A stretch of 64,000 bases of DNA, from assembly GCA_012064385.1 (NCBI GenBank), contig QRDG01000401.1, forward strand, positions 846,440 to 910,439. The letters are read 5' to 3'. Each line of letters starts with the position of its first letter. The stretch's first letter is position 1. Both the position numbers and the translations under genes were made by a program. The notes under the pieces are model-generated. The model made no database searches and was not told the origin of the DNA. It saw only the letters and a list, made by a program, of their open reading frames with translations. Of the stretch, positions 11,201-21,630 are shown one piece after another. This stretch comes from Puccinellia tenuiflora (Eukaryota > Streptophyta > Magnoliopsida > Poales > Poaceae).

Positions 11201-11638
11201 TGCCCGATCTGCCTGGAGGAGTTCCGTGTGGGCAGCGAGGTGCGGGGCCTTCCCTGCGCGCACAACTTCCACGTGGCGTGCATCGACCAGTGGCTGCGGC
11301 TGAACGTGAAGTGCCCGCGGTGCCGCTGCTCGGTGTTCCCCAACCTGGACCTGAGCGCTCTCAACGGCATCCGGGCCAGCAGCGAGGCGGACCGCCCCTC
11401 GGGGAGCAGCGGTGGGGATGTGGTGACGGCGGTGAGCCGGTACGTGAGGGGCCCGCGGCCGGTGGCGGAGCGGACGTGCCTGGTGCGGCTGCAGGGGCGG
11501 ATGGTCCGGCCCGTGGTGGTGGAAGATGATGAGGACGCCGAGAGGGGGTTGCGGGCTGTTGGAGGGGATGTGGCGGGGAGGGGCGGGGTGGTGGTGGTGG
11601 TCGTCGATGACGACGGGCATGAGCGGCCTGACCGTTGA
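8282..11638 (+). CDS. SIS3: SIS3-like RING-H2 E3 ubiquitin ligase
   Basis: Membrane-anchored E3 ubiquitin ligase, the family of Arabidopsis SUGAR-INSENSITIVE 3, a positive regulator of sugar response. Eight coding exons join in frame to 378 residues: 8282-8310, 8412-8450, 8550-8690, 9732-9870, 9952-10044, 10551-10616, 10911-11027 and 11126-11638. All introns are GT-AG. The protein starts MAMRGVDFKWYDGFFLSMLA, a conserved family opening. About four hydrophobic segments follow (residues 11-28, 40-62, 82-110, 122-146). A C3H2C3 RING occupies residues 234-274, with CPIC, LPCAHNFH, ACIDQW and KCPRC supplying the eight zinc ligands, all present. The tail after about residue 285 is variable and ends in Val-Asp runs. 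CACGTGTC motifs lie upstream. The large intron at 8691-9731 has no obvious nested gene. Confidence 0.95.
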
Positions 11639-12120
11639 GAGACCGGAACAGGATATGTGAAGATGATGGTGATGTAATGTATGTTGTGGGTGTGTAGATT
11701 ATGTTGTGTTATAAAGAAGAAGAGTCTCCTGAATGAAGAAGAAGAAGATTGTTGCAGGCTTGTTTACTGTGTGATGTGATGTGTGTGTGTGTGTTCCGGT
11801 GTAGGATGTGATGGAAATATATGTTGCATGAGACGAGAAAAGAAAAGAAAATCTGATTATTTATTATTGTGTGGGTGGGAGGCAGGGCAGAGGAGAGGAT
11901 ATCTATCTGCTCTGCTGTTGAATGAACCTCAAGCGTGCGTGCGTCAAGTGTGAAGGCTCGATAGAAGAGGAGTCGTGTCAACGCCGGAGACTACTGCTAC
12001 TGTAGGAAAGAAGGCAGGCAGAGGTCCCGAGACGTAGTTGCTCATCATCTTCCCTAGCTAGGACGACGACGGTAGAGCTCTATCCTCATCGATCAAATCC
12101 CCCATCCATCCATCGGGAAG
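11639..12120. other. Intergenic: 3' UTR of RING E3 and PEX14 leader
   Basis: Only ~480 bases separate two same-strand genes. The first part is the likely 3' UTR, with a (GATG)/(TG)n microsatellite at about 11770-11795. The last ~60 bases before 12121 are the likely PEX14 leader. A minus-strand frame at 11709-11981 has no domain. Confidence 0.5.
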
Positions 12121-14800
12121 ATGGACTCCAACACCACCAATCCACCCTCGCCGCCGGCGCCAGGTCCGTCCCTCAGACCTCACCTTCGACTAATCAATCC
12201 CCAATTCGACCCCCTCCCTCGATTGCTAACAGCCAAGTCAATTCTACCTCTCCTCAGCGGCAGATGGAGGCGCCGACAAGCCGCCGCACCCGCTGGACTT
12301 CGAGGGGCCGCCTCAGCCACCGCAGCCGGTGAGGGAGGACTACGTGCAGAACGCCGTCAAGTTCCTCTCCCACCCCAAGGTCAGGGGCTCCGCCGTCGTC
12401 TACCGCCGATCCTTCCTACAGAACAAGGGCCTCACCAACGACGAGATCGACGAGGCCTTCCGACGAGTACCCGTACGTACACTCCCCTTCTTCCTTCCTT
12501 CCTTCCTTGCTTCTCTCTCTCTCTCTCCTTCCGCTTCTTGTCCTTCTTCTACCTAACCTGAGGCTCCTCCTCTGCTCTGCTCTCCTCTGCTCTGCTGCAG
12601 GATCCGCAGCCCACCACCGCTTCCCCGGCGTCCACCCAGACCCAGCCTCCTCCTGCCGCTGCCGCCGCGCCTCAGCAACAGTATGCACAGCAGCACCCAT
12701 CAGCAGGACAAATCGTCCTTGCTCACCCCAGGTTCACCTGGTACCGCGCCTTCGTCGCCGCGGGGCTCCTGCTCGGCTTCGGAGCCAGCGCCGCCGTCTT
12801 CATCAAGGTACTACCTAACCAACCTGTCTACACATCCCTTCTCCTCCACATAATTTTCCTACGACAGACAGACTCACCCCCCATGTTCAACTGCTCCTTG
12901 TGCTTGCGCAGAAGCTGTTCATCCCCAGGCTCAAGTCCTGGATCCGCAGGGTCGTCGCCGAATCCGACGAGGCCGCGCAGCTCAAGCACAGGATCGACGA
13001 CGAGACCAAGGAGGCCGTCAGGGCATCGTCCGAGGCCGTCTCCGCCATCGCAAAGACCAACCAGGAGCTGCTCGCTTCAAAGGACGAAGGTCTGTTCAAC
13101 ATCCGTCCGTCCCTTCTCAGCCGATTCACCATCATTTTCCTTCTCCTAGTTCCAATTCGGTTCCACTCGTCTCATGCATCCATTTTTCATTTTTTGTTTG
13201 ACAGAGAAGAAGATACTTGTGACTCTCACGCAGGCGCTGGATTCCCAGGCCAAAGTGCTGAAATCCTTGAGCGAGTCGCTGAGCCATAGCAGGGACTCCG
13301 TCAATGTTAGTACCAGGGAGGATAGGTTCTCGCACTACCGCCCGTTGGAAGAGCACGGCCCCTCTGCCGCCAGGAATGGTCAGTATCAAACCACTGTCTC
13401 TTGCTTTAGCATTTCTCGCAAAGGATGCATGCAACTCATGTTTCCCAATGTCGTATGAAGCCATCTACATTCATGTCCTAGATCAGAAAGATCTTATTAT
13501 ATATGATTCTGTTGCCGCTGATAACTATGAGAATCTCACCATATCGTTGCTTGTTTTTTGACCATGATGTTTAGGGCCTGTCAACACTCCATGGAGACCT
13601 CCTCAGGTGTGCACCTATGCTGTTCATCCTGTTACACACTTCCAATGATAGATATGCTACTACTCTGGAGTGTTCTCCTATTTCTGAACTGTTTTTCCCC
13701 TTTTGTAGCAACCCAATATGTATGGTGTGCCAAACAGTGACTTTGGTTCAGGTCAGTGTGTGTATATATCCTGGTCGATACCATGTTTCTTGCTACTTAA
13801 CGTTGGGGAGTATTTATTCTTGAGCAGGAAGGCCTTCATTTGCCCCAGCACCTACTGAACCTACGTCTGGATCATTTTCAAGGTCTTACGGTGAGGTAAG
13901 CGACCAATCAGGTCATAGTTGACACATGTTTTGCTTTGACTGAAATTAGCTGGATTCAGTATTTATGAATTTATGGGAACATTTTATTGGACAATTATGT
14001 CGTTATTGGTTGTAGCAGACCTTCTGCCCAGCTTTGGGACATTTCACATTTCAGCTTATCATCTTCAGATAATTGTTTGACCTATAGTGAGATGTACTTC
14101 TGTTAAATTCAAACTTTTAACTATGAGCGTAAATTTATGTTTAACTTGCCTTGGGGATAATGCCCTATAGGAGAGCCTTTCTAATTAATTATATGTTATG
14201 CTTCCAGCAGACAGTACAGCGAGGGGATAGGTCTTCCGGAAGTAAGGTGCGGCTCCGAACCTTCTCTTTCCTGCAAACAAGAGTCCTCCTTCTTGCTTGC
14301 AGCAACTTACATAGAGTCTATCTATTTATTGCCGAAAACAGCAGCCATGGGAGATGCAGCAGCAATACGCGCAGCCAAAGCTTGGATACGGATCCAACTC
14401 CCACTTGAGCGAGGACGGATCATACGCCGAACCCCAGGAGAACTACGCCCCTTCCTACCACCAGAACGGGAAGGCCCCTGATTTCCACGCGGAGGAGCCC
14501 AGGCCGCTGGCGTACAGCACCGGGGCCGAGGAAAGGCCGCCGCCCCAGCGCCGCTGGGTCCCCCCTCAGCCCCCAGGCGTCGCCATGCCAGAGGCAGTGG
14601 CTGCCATCCGTCAGCCAAAGTCCCTTGCAAAGCAACCGTCAGGGATGCTTCCGAGACCTCAGCTGGCGAGGTGCAGCAGACGAACAGCAACCAGAGTTCG
14701 TCATCTGTTGTGCCCGCCGAGGCGCCAGTCAACGGCGGTGCCCCGAGCGACGCTGGGCCCCGCGGCGATATCGAAGAGCAGGTGGAGGCCGTCTAAGTAG
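12121..14800 (+). CDS. PEX14: Peroxisomal membrane protein PEX14
   Basis: PEX14 is the docking protein that receives the PTS receptors PEX5/PEX7 at the peroxisome membrane. Ten coding exons: 12121-12163, 12258-12472, 12601-12807, 12912-13089, 13205-13378, 13575-13606, 13709-13751, 13828-13895, 14211-14246 (or from 14208) and 14345 (or 14342) to 14800. The conserved Pex14 N-domain spans residues 40-84 (REDYVQNAVKFLSHPKV ... NDEIDEAFRRVP). A Pro/Gln-rich linker, one membrane segment (about 131-154, FVAAGLLLGFGASAAVFI) and a coiled coil (about 160-270) follow, then a Ser/Pro-rich tail with RRWVPPQPPGV. Exons 9 and 10 both have tandem CAGCAG acceptors. The frame from 14645 appears shifted by one base, giving a basic tail where an acidic one is expected (see findings). 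The frame as read gives 483 residues. Confidence 0.93.
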
Positions 14801-15469
14801 CAGTCGGGCCAACCAGCACTCGGAAGCCATCTAAAGTACATCTAGCTGTTTGTTGTCATAAGTTGGCGAACAAGTCTTTGTCATAAGCGATGGAATAAAA
14901 CAAGTCACACTTACATCGTGCTATGTGGTTTTGGGCTTTAGACTATGTATACTGCTCTTTATACACTCAAAAGAATAACAAGAAAAGATTCTTATGGTTG
15001 CGCCTGTTGCAGAAATCTGTTTGTGCTTTGTTTGATCTTGAGATATGGACCTGCTGACTTCAGCTGGTTTGTTTGTGGTTTTGCCTGCCAGCCATACATT
15101 CTTGCCATGGGCAGGTGATATTGTTGAGCATGCATCATTCAGTTGGGCATCATTCTTGTCATGGCCAGCCATACATTCTGCTGTGCATGCCAGTTCAACT
15201 GGATCTTGAAATGATCTGATGATAACTGATGCAGATCCAGCCAGACTGAGCACTGATGTTTCAGCAAACAGCATGTATATGTGTTTAATCATCACCCAGT
15301 TTTCAACCGTACATACATTTTTCTGTTTTATGCTATTACTATCTCAGGTTGAAGATGGCACCCAGATCATCTCCAGGATTGGACTCTCAGGCTTGTTATC
15401 AACCACAGATACAAGACACAACGTAACAAAATGGATATCATCATCATCATCATGACAAGAGGGATCATC
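14801..15469. other. Intergenic: PEX14 3' UTR and spacer
   Basis: The PEX14 3' UTR probably ends near the GGAATAAAAC polyadenylation-like signal at about 14891-14900. The rest has no domain-bearing frame. A CAGCCATACATTCTTG/CAGCCATACATTCTGC phrase is repeated at about 15090 and 15167. Confidence 0.45.
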
Positions 15470-15846
15470 AGCAAGGGAACAAGCACATAGGTAGATATTA
15501 TACATTACATTACAAACTCAGTTTTACATCGTAGCTGTAGGACTTATAATCTGCAACCAGACATACTGAAATTTAGCAGCTACTGTACTACCTAGCATCA
15601 CTACATACAATTAATATAAAAGACTAGCTGGATCACTGCCTAACTATGATCATGAGCAAGGGAACAAGTGCCATAGGCAGATGCTACAGACTAGATTAGG
15701 AACTCGACTGTAGGTCGTAGCCGCTGACTGCAGAATCCATATTGCAACGCACTGAAAATTAGCAGCTACCTAGGATCATTCGAGCAGTACCTAGCATTCG
15801 TACATGTACTAATTTACAAGACCAGTTGGATCACTAACTTACTAGG
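15470..15846 (-). repeat. ~190 bp tandem duplication in 3' UTR region
   Basis: Two adjacent diverged copies lie at about 15470-15655 and 15656-15846. Both open with AAGGGAACAAG and contain the ordered landmarks ATAGG.AGAT, TTAGCAGCTAC, GTACCTAGCAT and TGGATCACT. The repeat lies just downstream of the stop codon of the minus-strand gene at 15885-17135, so it probably forms part of its 3' UTR. Confidence 0.75.
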
Positions 15847-15884
15847 AAGAGCTTATCTCCATCCAGCAGATATCAGAGCAGAGC

Positions 15885-17135
15885 TCAATGGCGATGATGA
15901 TGATGAACGGTCGCAGTGGAAGGCCCTGGCGCCGCGGCGGCGCACAGGGTCTTGTCAACCTTGGCCATAAGGCACAGCATCTGTCCGGCGAGGTCGAGCG
16001 CGCCCTCCCCACCGAGTGATGAAGGGCCGGTCAACGACGAGATCATCCTCTCGAGGTTCTTCCTAACATCTGCCAGCGGGATCTTTGGTGCAGGTGGTGG
16101 CGGTCGAAGGTACTGCAGCCGTCGGTTGGAGAAAGTGCCGAGCGTGTGGGCGCAGCTGTATGCGGCCTCCGCCGCGGCGCTGCTCTGGAATACGAGGCGT
16201 GCGCGGCGGGTGGTGACTTCGGCCTCGGACTCAATCAGGGAGCCGAAGCCACGGAATGTGGAGAGGAGCTCCTCCCTGGAAGGCGGGTGGATGGCGGCAG
16301 TGCCCTGGGCGAAGTCCAGGAGGAGGGCCACCGGCTTCCCAGGAAGCTGCCCCTGCCCAGAGCCGTTCCGAGCCTTCTTCTTCGCCCTTTTGGTGGATGA
16401 ATTAGCGCCGCCGGTGGCAATGCCGGCAGCGGGCTGAGCAGAGCAAACGGCAGATGCGGCGACATTGTGTGCATCCAATGCAGATGCCACCTTCTTCTTC
16501 CTCCCCCTCTTGCGTCCGGCTTCTGCTGCCGGCAGTGATGTTGCATTTGCTGGCCCGGCGGCGGGCTGAGCGGAGCAGACGGCAGCGGCCGCAATACATC
16601 CCTCCAATACAAATGTCACCTTCTTTGCTGCTTCATCTGCTGCTCCAATGAGGTGAGCAGCATGTGCGTGTCCCATGGCAACGGCATCGTCTTGTGGTTT
16701 CTTGCCCGTGGATCCGTCGGCTGCGGCGCGCTGGCATGTGTCCAGCATCCCCTGCCTGTGGCCAGCAGGAGCAGGAACAGGGGCATCCTGTGGAGGCACA
16801 GAGGCCCTGTGCCTGTGGAGGGCGAAGAAGCGGAGGAGCACGCCGGTGTCGACGACGCCCGGACCCGGGGAGGATTCGTCGCCGGGGGAGGCTGCGGACC
16901 TGAGGAGCGCGTCGAGCAGGTCGGCCGTGGCGAGGTTGGCCTGCTGGAGCCTGAGGAGCAGCGCCGCCGCATCCTCCTCTTCTTCCTCCCCCTTTCCTGG
17001 GGAAGCAGCAATGTCGTCGTCGATGAGGACGGCGGTGTCGTAGTCGCTGCTCAAGTACCTGCTCCTCTTGCGCGCGCGCTTCTCGTCGGCGAGGGTTTCG
17101 GCCCCGCCGCCGGACACCTCGAGTGGGGTCTCCAT
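15885..17135 (-). CDS. PWWP-family-like protein lacking the PWWP domain
   Basis: A single-exon 416-residue protein. Near the N-terminus it has RKRSRYLSSDYD (about residues 22-33), resembling the [KR]KR.[KR]YLSPPY element of plant PWWP-domain (PDP-type) chromatin proteins. After Ala-rich and Lys-rich stretches (RKRGRKKK, KRAKKKAR: likely nuclear localisation) comes a domain at about 268-345 (LLLDFAQGTAAIHPPSREEL ... FRGFGSLIESEAEV ... ARLVFQSSAAAEAAY), like the RRM-like region near the C-terminus of that family. A final helix pair has MISSLTG and LAGQMLCLMAKVDKTL. The chromatin-reading PWWP module itself is absent, and no upstream exon encodes it. A module containing VCSAQPAAG is present twice. 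Role is inference: a partner or competitor of full-length PWWP proteins, or a degenerating copy. Confidence 0.7.
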   Translation of the reverse strand: METPLEVSGGGAETLADEKRARKRSRYLSSDYDTAVLIDDDIAASPGKGEEEEEDAAALLLRLQQANLATADLLDALLRSAASPGDESSPGPGVVDTGVLLRFFALHRHRASVPPQDAPVPAPAGHRQGMLDTCQRAAADGSTGKKPQDDAVAMGHAHAAHLIGAADEAAKKVTFVLEGCIAAAAVCSAQPAAGPANATSLPAAEAGRKRGRKKKVASALDAHNVAASAVCSAQPAAGIATGGANSSTKRAKKKARNGSGQGQLPGKPVALLLDFAQGTAAIHPPSREELLSTFRGFGSLIESEAEVTTRRARLVFQSSAAAEAAYSCAHTLGTFSNRRLQYLRPPPPAPKIPLADVRKNLERMISSLTGPSSLGGEGALDLAGQMLCLMAKVDKTLCAAAAPGPSTATVHHHHRH

Positions 17136-18807
17136 CAGGGAGGTGAGGACTGGGGGTGGAGAAGGGCAGTTGCGACGGCGATCTCTCCCGATCCGCTCTA
17201 CAGGTTGCTAGCTTGGTGGCTGGCTAGATAGAGGCCGGGCGGCGGAGAAGAAGGGGAGTGAAGTGGAGCTGACTGACATGACAGTGGCTTTGCTCCAGGT
17301 GTAAAGCACCTGCCTACCCTACGTGGCATGCGCCTATGAAAACGTGCAAACTTTCTCACTCACTAGGATTTAAAGAATGGACATATTCCAATTTTTCAGG
17401 TTGCTAAAAATTTGGGGAAAAAATCATGTATGTTGTCGCATGAGAAAATCTCAGTTTCAGTTATTTTATATTTTGAGCTATACAAAAATGATAAGTGTGT
17501 GGATCAAAGTATACAAACTTTCAAGCCGCAAAAATATAATAGACTTTAGAGAAACAGAAAATTACAGACCAGTCCCTAATTCTTACAAAAAAAAAACCTT
17601 GAAAAAGTCCTCTGCACTAGCCGGAGTAGCTCGAGCTCAAGCCGCGGCCATTCTCACCGACATTGGGGACGAAACCACTTGGCGTCGAAAGAACGGAGAG
17701 TGCAGCCGCAAGCTCGATGAGGGGCTTACATGGTGGCGACAGATCTGGTGGCATTGTGCTCGTCGGTGAGGACCGGTGCGCGTGTAGAGGAGGACGAGAT
17801 CGATAGAGGCACTCCTCAGGGTCGCCGATACATAGCCGGAGAGAGGTGGATGAGTTTGGTGGAGGCGTCGCTCGGTCGTCGCCTCCCCTCCTCTCGGTCA
17901 AAGCGAGAGCCAGGGGATTGCTCCCCGACCTGTTGAGGCGTGGAAGCTCTTCCCCGGGAAGAGCCGCGGAAAGGGAATCGCTACCACCCCTTGCGGGCAT
18001 CCAAACTTGAAGGTAGATACCCTAGGGTCGATTTGGCCCGTGGTTTCACCACCTAGGGAATACGCGGGATCCCGGGAGGATACCTTGCAACCAAACAAGC
18101 CCTTAGGGGGGGACAACGGGTTACCGTATAAGATGGAACATCATAATTGGATTTCAGTTTCACGCTTTTCATGCTTGACCAGAACAAAAAATTCCACATC
18201 ATTTTTAACATAAGCATTCTTCGTGTAGGCATGCATACCACTCTTGATGATCATGGTATCTTAAACAAAGTAGGTTATGTCAACGCAGCTTAATTAAGTT
18301 GGCTCAAGATAAGATCCAGATCGATTGGAAAAATCACAGAGAAGAAGTTCCAACAAACTTAATCTCCCCTTGGCAGCCACATGATCTACATAATTAGATG
18401 AACCAACGGGGCCAATCTGCAAGAAAGAAATTATTTGGTTTGGTCATTAAAATTATTTTTGTGTATAGTCATGAAAATCGAGCTGCATGAAAATTGAAGG
18501 TAGAGATACTTAATTTCTTTAATATTACAACAGGGAATTGATGATTATGATCGAACACAACAAAGTATTCTTTTTACTTATCAGGTCATGACCTAAACAG
18601 ATTGCACTTGCATTGAAACTCCATCAGCGATATAAAAAAAATTTAGTTAGCTATAAGATTTAGGAGATATATTGAAGCAAATGACTGTGCACACATTACA
18701 ACATTGCACTCAAGTGGCATGATTGTCTACAATATATGTAAAGAATACGTAATCCTTATACTTCTTTTTCATGCCACCATGTTGCTACTATGACCATCAA
18801 AGTTTAT
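17136..18807. other. Intergenic sequence with one Tourist-like end
   Basis: This is the likely promoter of the minus-strand gene ending at 17135, followed by sequence without a supported gene. At 18082-18106, CCTTGCAACCAAACAAGCCC followed by TTA looks like one terminus of a PIF/Harbinger (Tourist-type) element: on the minus strand TAA, then GGGCTTGTTTGGTTGCAAGG. I do not find a matching left terminus, so the element is not delimited. Frames at 17377-17769 and 17617-18000 show no domain. Confidence 0.4.
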
Positions 18808-18809
18808 TA

Positions 18810-18903
18810 CTCCCTCCGATCCATAAAAAGTGTCGTCCACTTAGTACAAAGTTTGTACTAACTTAGTATAAAATAAGCAACATTTTTTATGGATCGGAGG
18901 GAG
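18810..18903. mobile_element. Stowaway MITE (Tc1/mariner type), 94 bp
   Basis: The element starts CTCCCTCCGATCCATAAAAA and ends TTTTTATGGATCGGAGGGAG. Its terminal inverted repeats of about 20 bp are essentially perfect, and it is flanked by TA on both sides (18808-18809, 18904-18905). Size, termini and TA target duplication are diagnostic of the grass Stowaway group. It lies downstream of the CTD-phosphatase-like gene. Confidence 0.97.
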
Positions 18904-18905
18904 TA

Positions 18906-19209
18906 GATTGTATTCAATAGTTGGTTATCTTTTGTGTAGAGTGGTTTTTATTGAAATTTTGAATTGGACAAGTAGTATTCAGGTCAAATATCCTTTGATT
19001 TTATTTATTTGTCCGCCACACCATAAAGACTTGACAAACCTCAACGTCTGTCATCATACGATGTCATATTTTGATCCCCAGAATTGAAAATAATATTTTA
19101 TAATTACCTTGCTTTACTGCTCATATGACTTGAGATATCCCCAACTTCTTTCTCTAGTTATAAAGGAGAATGGGTAAGCAGGAATAATTGAGAAAAACTT
19201 GCCTCTCCA
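18906..19209. other. AT-rich spacer, 3' flank of CPL-like gene
   Basis: About 300 bases of AT-rich sequence, probably the 3' UTR of the minus-strand phosphatase-like gene. I looked here for the double-stranded-RNA-binding exons expected in longer family members and saw none. Confidence 0.45.
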
Positions 19210-21630
19210 TTAAATCTTGCTCCCACTCTCTACTTCAGCCCTACTTGTATTTTTGGGTGATATAGGGGCATCACTGTGTCCTACAATCTTGTTATTCTGG
19301 AATGTAATAGCAATTGATATAAATGTCTGATTGATACTCACGGACCAAGCGATACATAGGTAGCAAGAAAATACCTTCCGTTGTAAGTAGTCACCAACAT
19401 CTGCTGTCTTTGGAAGATCGAGTACGTCATTTTCATACATTAGTTCGTCTACTGTTTTCAGAAGCGTCCCATCAAAATCGCTACAAGATATATAACACCA
19501 TTGATTAAATAGAGACGACGGCCAAAATAAATAGAATATAGAGTGATTAGGCTATATATGTCGTATTATCTTCTATGGATTTTATATAAACCTGAAGAAT
19601 CCCTTATGTACTTTCAATAAAACTTCTCTTAAAATCTCAAGAACACAACGACCCTGCACCACCTGATCAGTTGAAATACAGGCAACATGTCAGACTAGTC
19701 CATATTTGTTCTCTACAGAGATTAAGATTGGAAAGCATTCAGACGCAAATAAATTACCTTGTCTTCAGGGGCAACTGATGGATTGTAAGCCGGCAAATTA
19801 TGAACTCGTTGCTTATCTTTCTCATCCCAAACATCCATCCGGTCATCAATCACCATGGCCATATTTGGATGGCATAAACTCTCTTGAAGCACACGCTCAA
19901 GCGACTTGTTGGAACCTGACAGTCAATACAAAATGAAATAAAAAGAAGGCGCATGTGGCAAAACAAGAAACATAATCAGTGTCATTCAGTCTTCCGTCCA
20001 TCAACCAATGTTTCTTTTACTTGTACAAAAGGATGTTCTAATAGTTACGCTTGCATGCAACATACATGATGATCCAAATATTGAAAATTATTAGTTTTTA
20101 ATCAAAATGCTAAGAAACACTGACTAAACATTATTTTCCCCCGAAAAGCATGACTACCCCCCTTTCTGGAAAAAAATACTGTTTTAGAAATACTTGGTAG
20201 CTAGTGATCAACATACTTATCCATATCAAACCTATAGCTATTAAAATTTAGTATGCATCCGGTGAGTGTCTCATGAAAGCAGAATATATAGTCTAAAGTC
20301 ACGCTAAATTTTACCTGGCGTCACACATATTAGACGTTGTGAAAGCTCCTCTGGGCTGATCAAACTCCCTTCTGGATCAAGCAGTCTCCATACCTCAAGA
20401 GCATAATATTTTCCACCCATTGTACATACATAGACCTTATATGTTCTGCATCCACCGGTAGTAATCAGGTAACTCTTCAAATCATCCCAACCAGGCCGTA
20501 TGTTTACAAAAAAACTAGTTGTAGGATCCTGAAGACAACGTTGCAACAGGTAAGAAGAGATGGTATGTATAATTATTGACAAGGATATGCAAAAATATAT
20601 AAGAAGTCTTTCAAGAATGTAATTGAACTATAAGTTAATATCAATAAAGGATTGGTGGTTTGCAGAATGTCCAAGCAAATCGAATATATACCGTTGGGTC
20701 TATGCGAGTGAGAACCGCGTTCCTTCCTGGGACCCTGATTACGGGTCGAAAAATAGATTGTTGTAGCCCGCCGGGATGATACAACATGCTCTTCTCATCT
20801 TCGCTCCGCACAATCTCTTGATTGACGGAGATAGCGTTTTTTTCTACGAAACCCTTGAGAAGTCCACTATCCATAGAGACCCTACTGAGTTGGTCACGAA
20901 GTGACGATTGTGCAGCGGCGTCAAGTTGAGGATTCTCCAAGCGCGTCTCGATCTTTTTCATTTGAGCTTCGAACGATATCTGGTTCTTAGAAACCACGAC
21001 GGTCTCATCGAGATCAAACACAATGGCGAGGCACCGCTGGTTGAGCATCCCAAGGCACGCCGCGTAGAGCCCGGCTTTTGCAGACCAACACCAGAAACAG
21101 GGCATGCCCTCTTTTCCCTTGCTTTGCATAGCCACAAGGTGCAGTTCCTCCTCTCCGGCCTCCACCAAAGCGGTCTATAAACCCACAATAATCAGTGAGA
21201 AAAACAATCAATTCGTATGCTTGTAATCTAATCAAAGAGTCAAGGGAAAAGAGAGAGCGAATTAGTATCAGCACACATATGATAGTGCAAAGCCCTAACA
21301 GTACCAGTACTAGGGGCACCCCCAGTACTAGGGATACGTACGTACCATGCGTTGATTCCAGCAGGTGGAGTGCAGGCTGGCGAGGAGGGGCGACGTCGTC
21401 GTCGTCGTCGTGTTTTCCTGGAGCTTGCAGCGCATGGAGTAGGCGCTAATGACCTGCAGCACGGCCAGCGGCGGGCACCTGTCGCTCGCCGGCGACCGGC
21501 GGCTGATCCGGATCTCGTTGCTCGGGAACAGTGCTGCAGGCTCCCTGCTGCCGCCGCCGGATGATGGTGGAAGGAACACGTCGACGTAGCCGAGGAGCAC
21601 GTCACCCTCGAACACCGGCATGGCGGCCAT
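19210..21630 (-). CDS. Short CTD-phosphatase-like protein (CPL1/2 type), no dsRBD
   Basis: Members of this family remove phosphate from the C-terminal domain of RNA polymerase II. Seven exons (gene order): 21630-21346, 21174-20692, 20528-20315, 19915-19758, 19662-19592, 19480-19375 and 19296-19210, together 468 codons (467 residues plus stop) with GT-AG introns. The catalytic motif DLDET (DxDxT) lies at about residues 149-153. The later FCPH block has RPGWDDLKSYL, YVCTMGGKYYALEVWRLLDP and MVIDDRMDVW (second acidic pair), and the region extends to LMYENDVLDLP and DVGDYLQRK. Arabidopsis CPL1 and CPL2 continue into double-stranded-RNA-binding domains. Here translation ends 29 codons after DVGDYLQRK, with SRAEVESGSKI. 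The last intron (78 bp) is in frame and has no stop, so its retention would add 26 residues. Confidence 0.88.

Noticed and set aside
11078..11620. 180-codon minus-strand frame rich in His/Pro
   Set aside because: Shadow of the RING exon of the SIS3-like gene. The plus strand carries the zinc-binding pattern and a consistent splice structure.
16653..17231. 192-codon plus-strand frame
   Set aside because: Antisense to the single-exon PWWP-like protein, whose domain content is on the minus strand.
18082..18106. Complete Tourist MITE
   Set aside because: Only one terminus (GGGCTTGTTTGGTT on the minus strand) was found, with no matching partner or second TTA/TAA site at a sensible distance.
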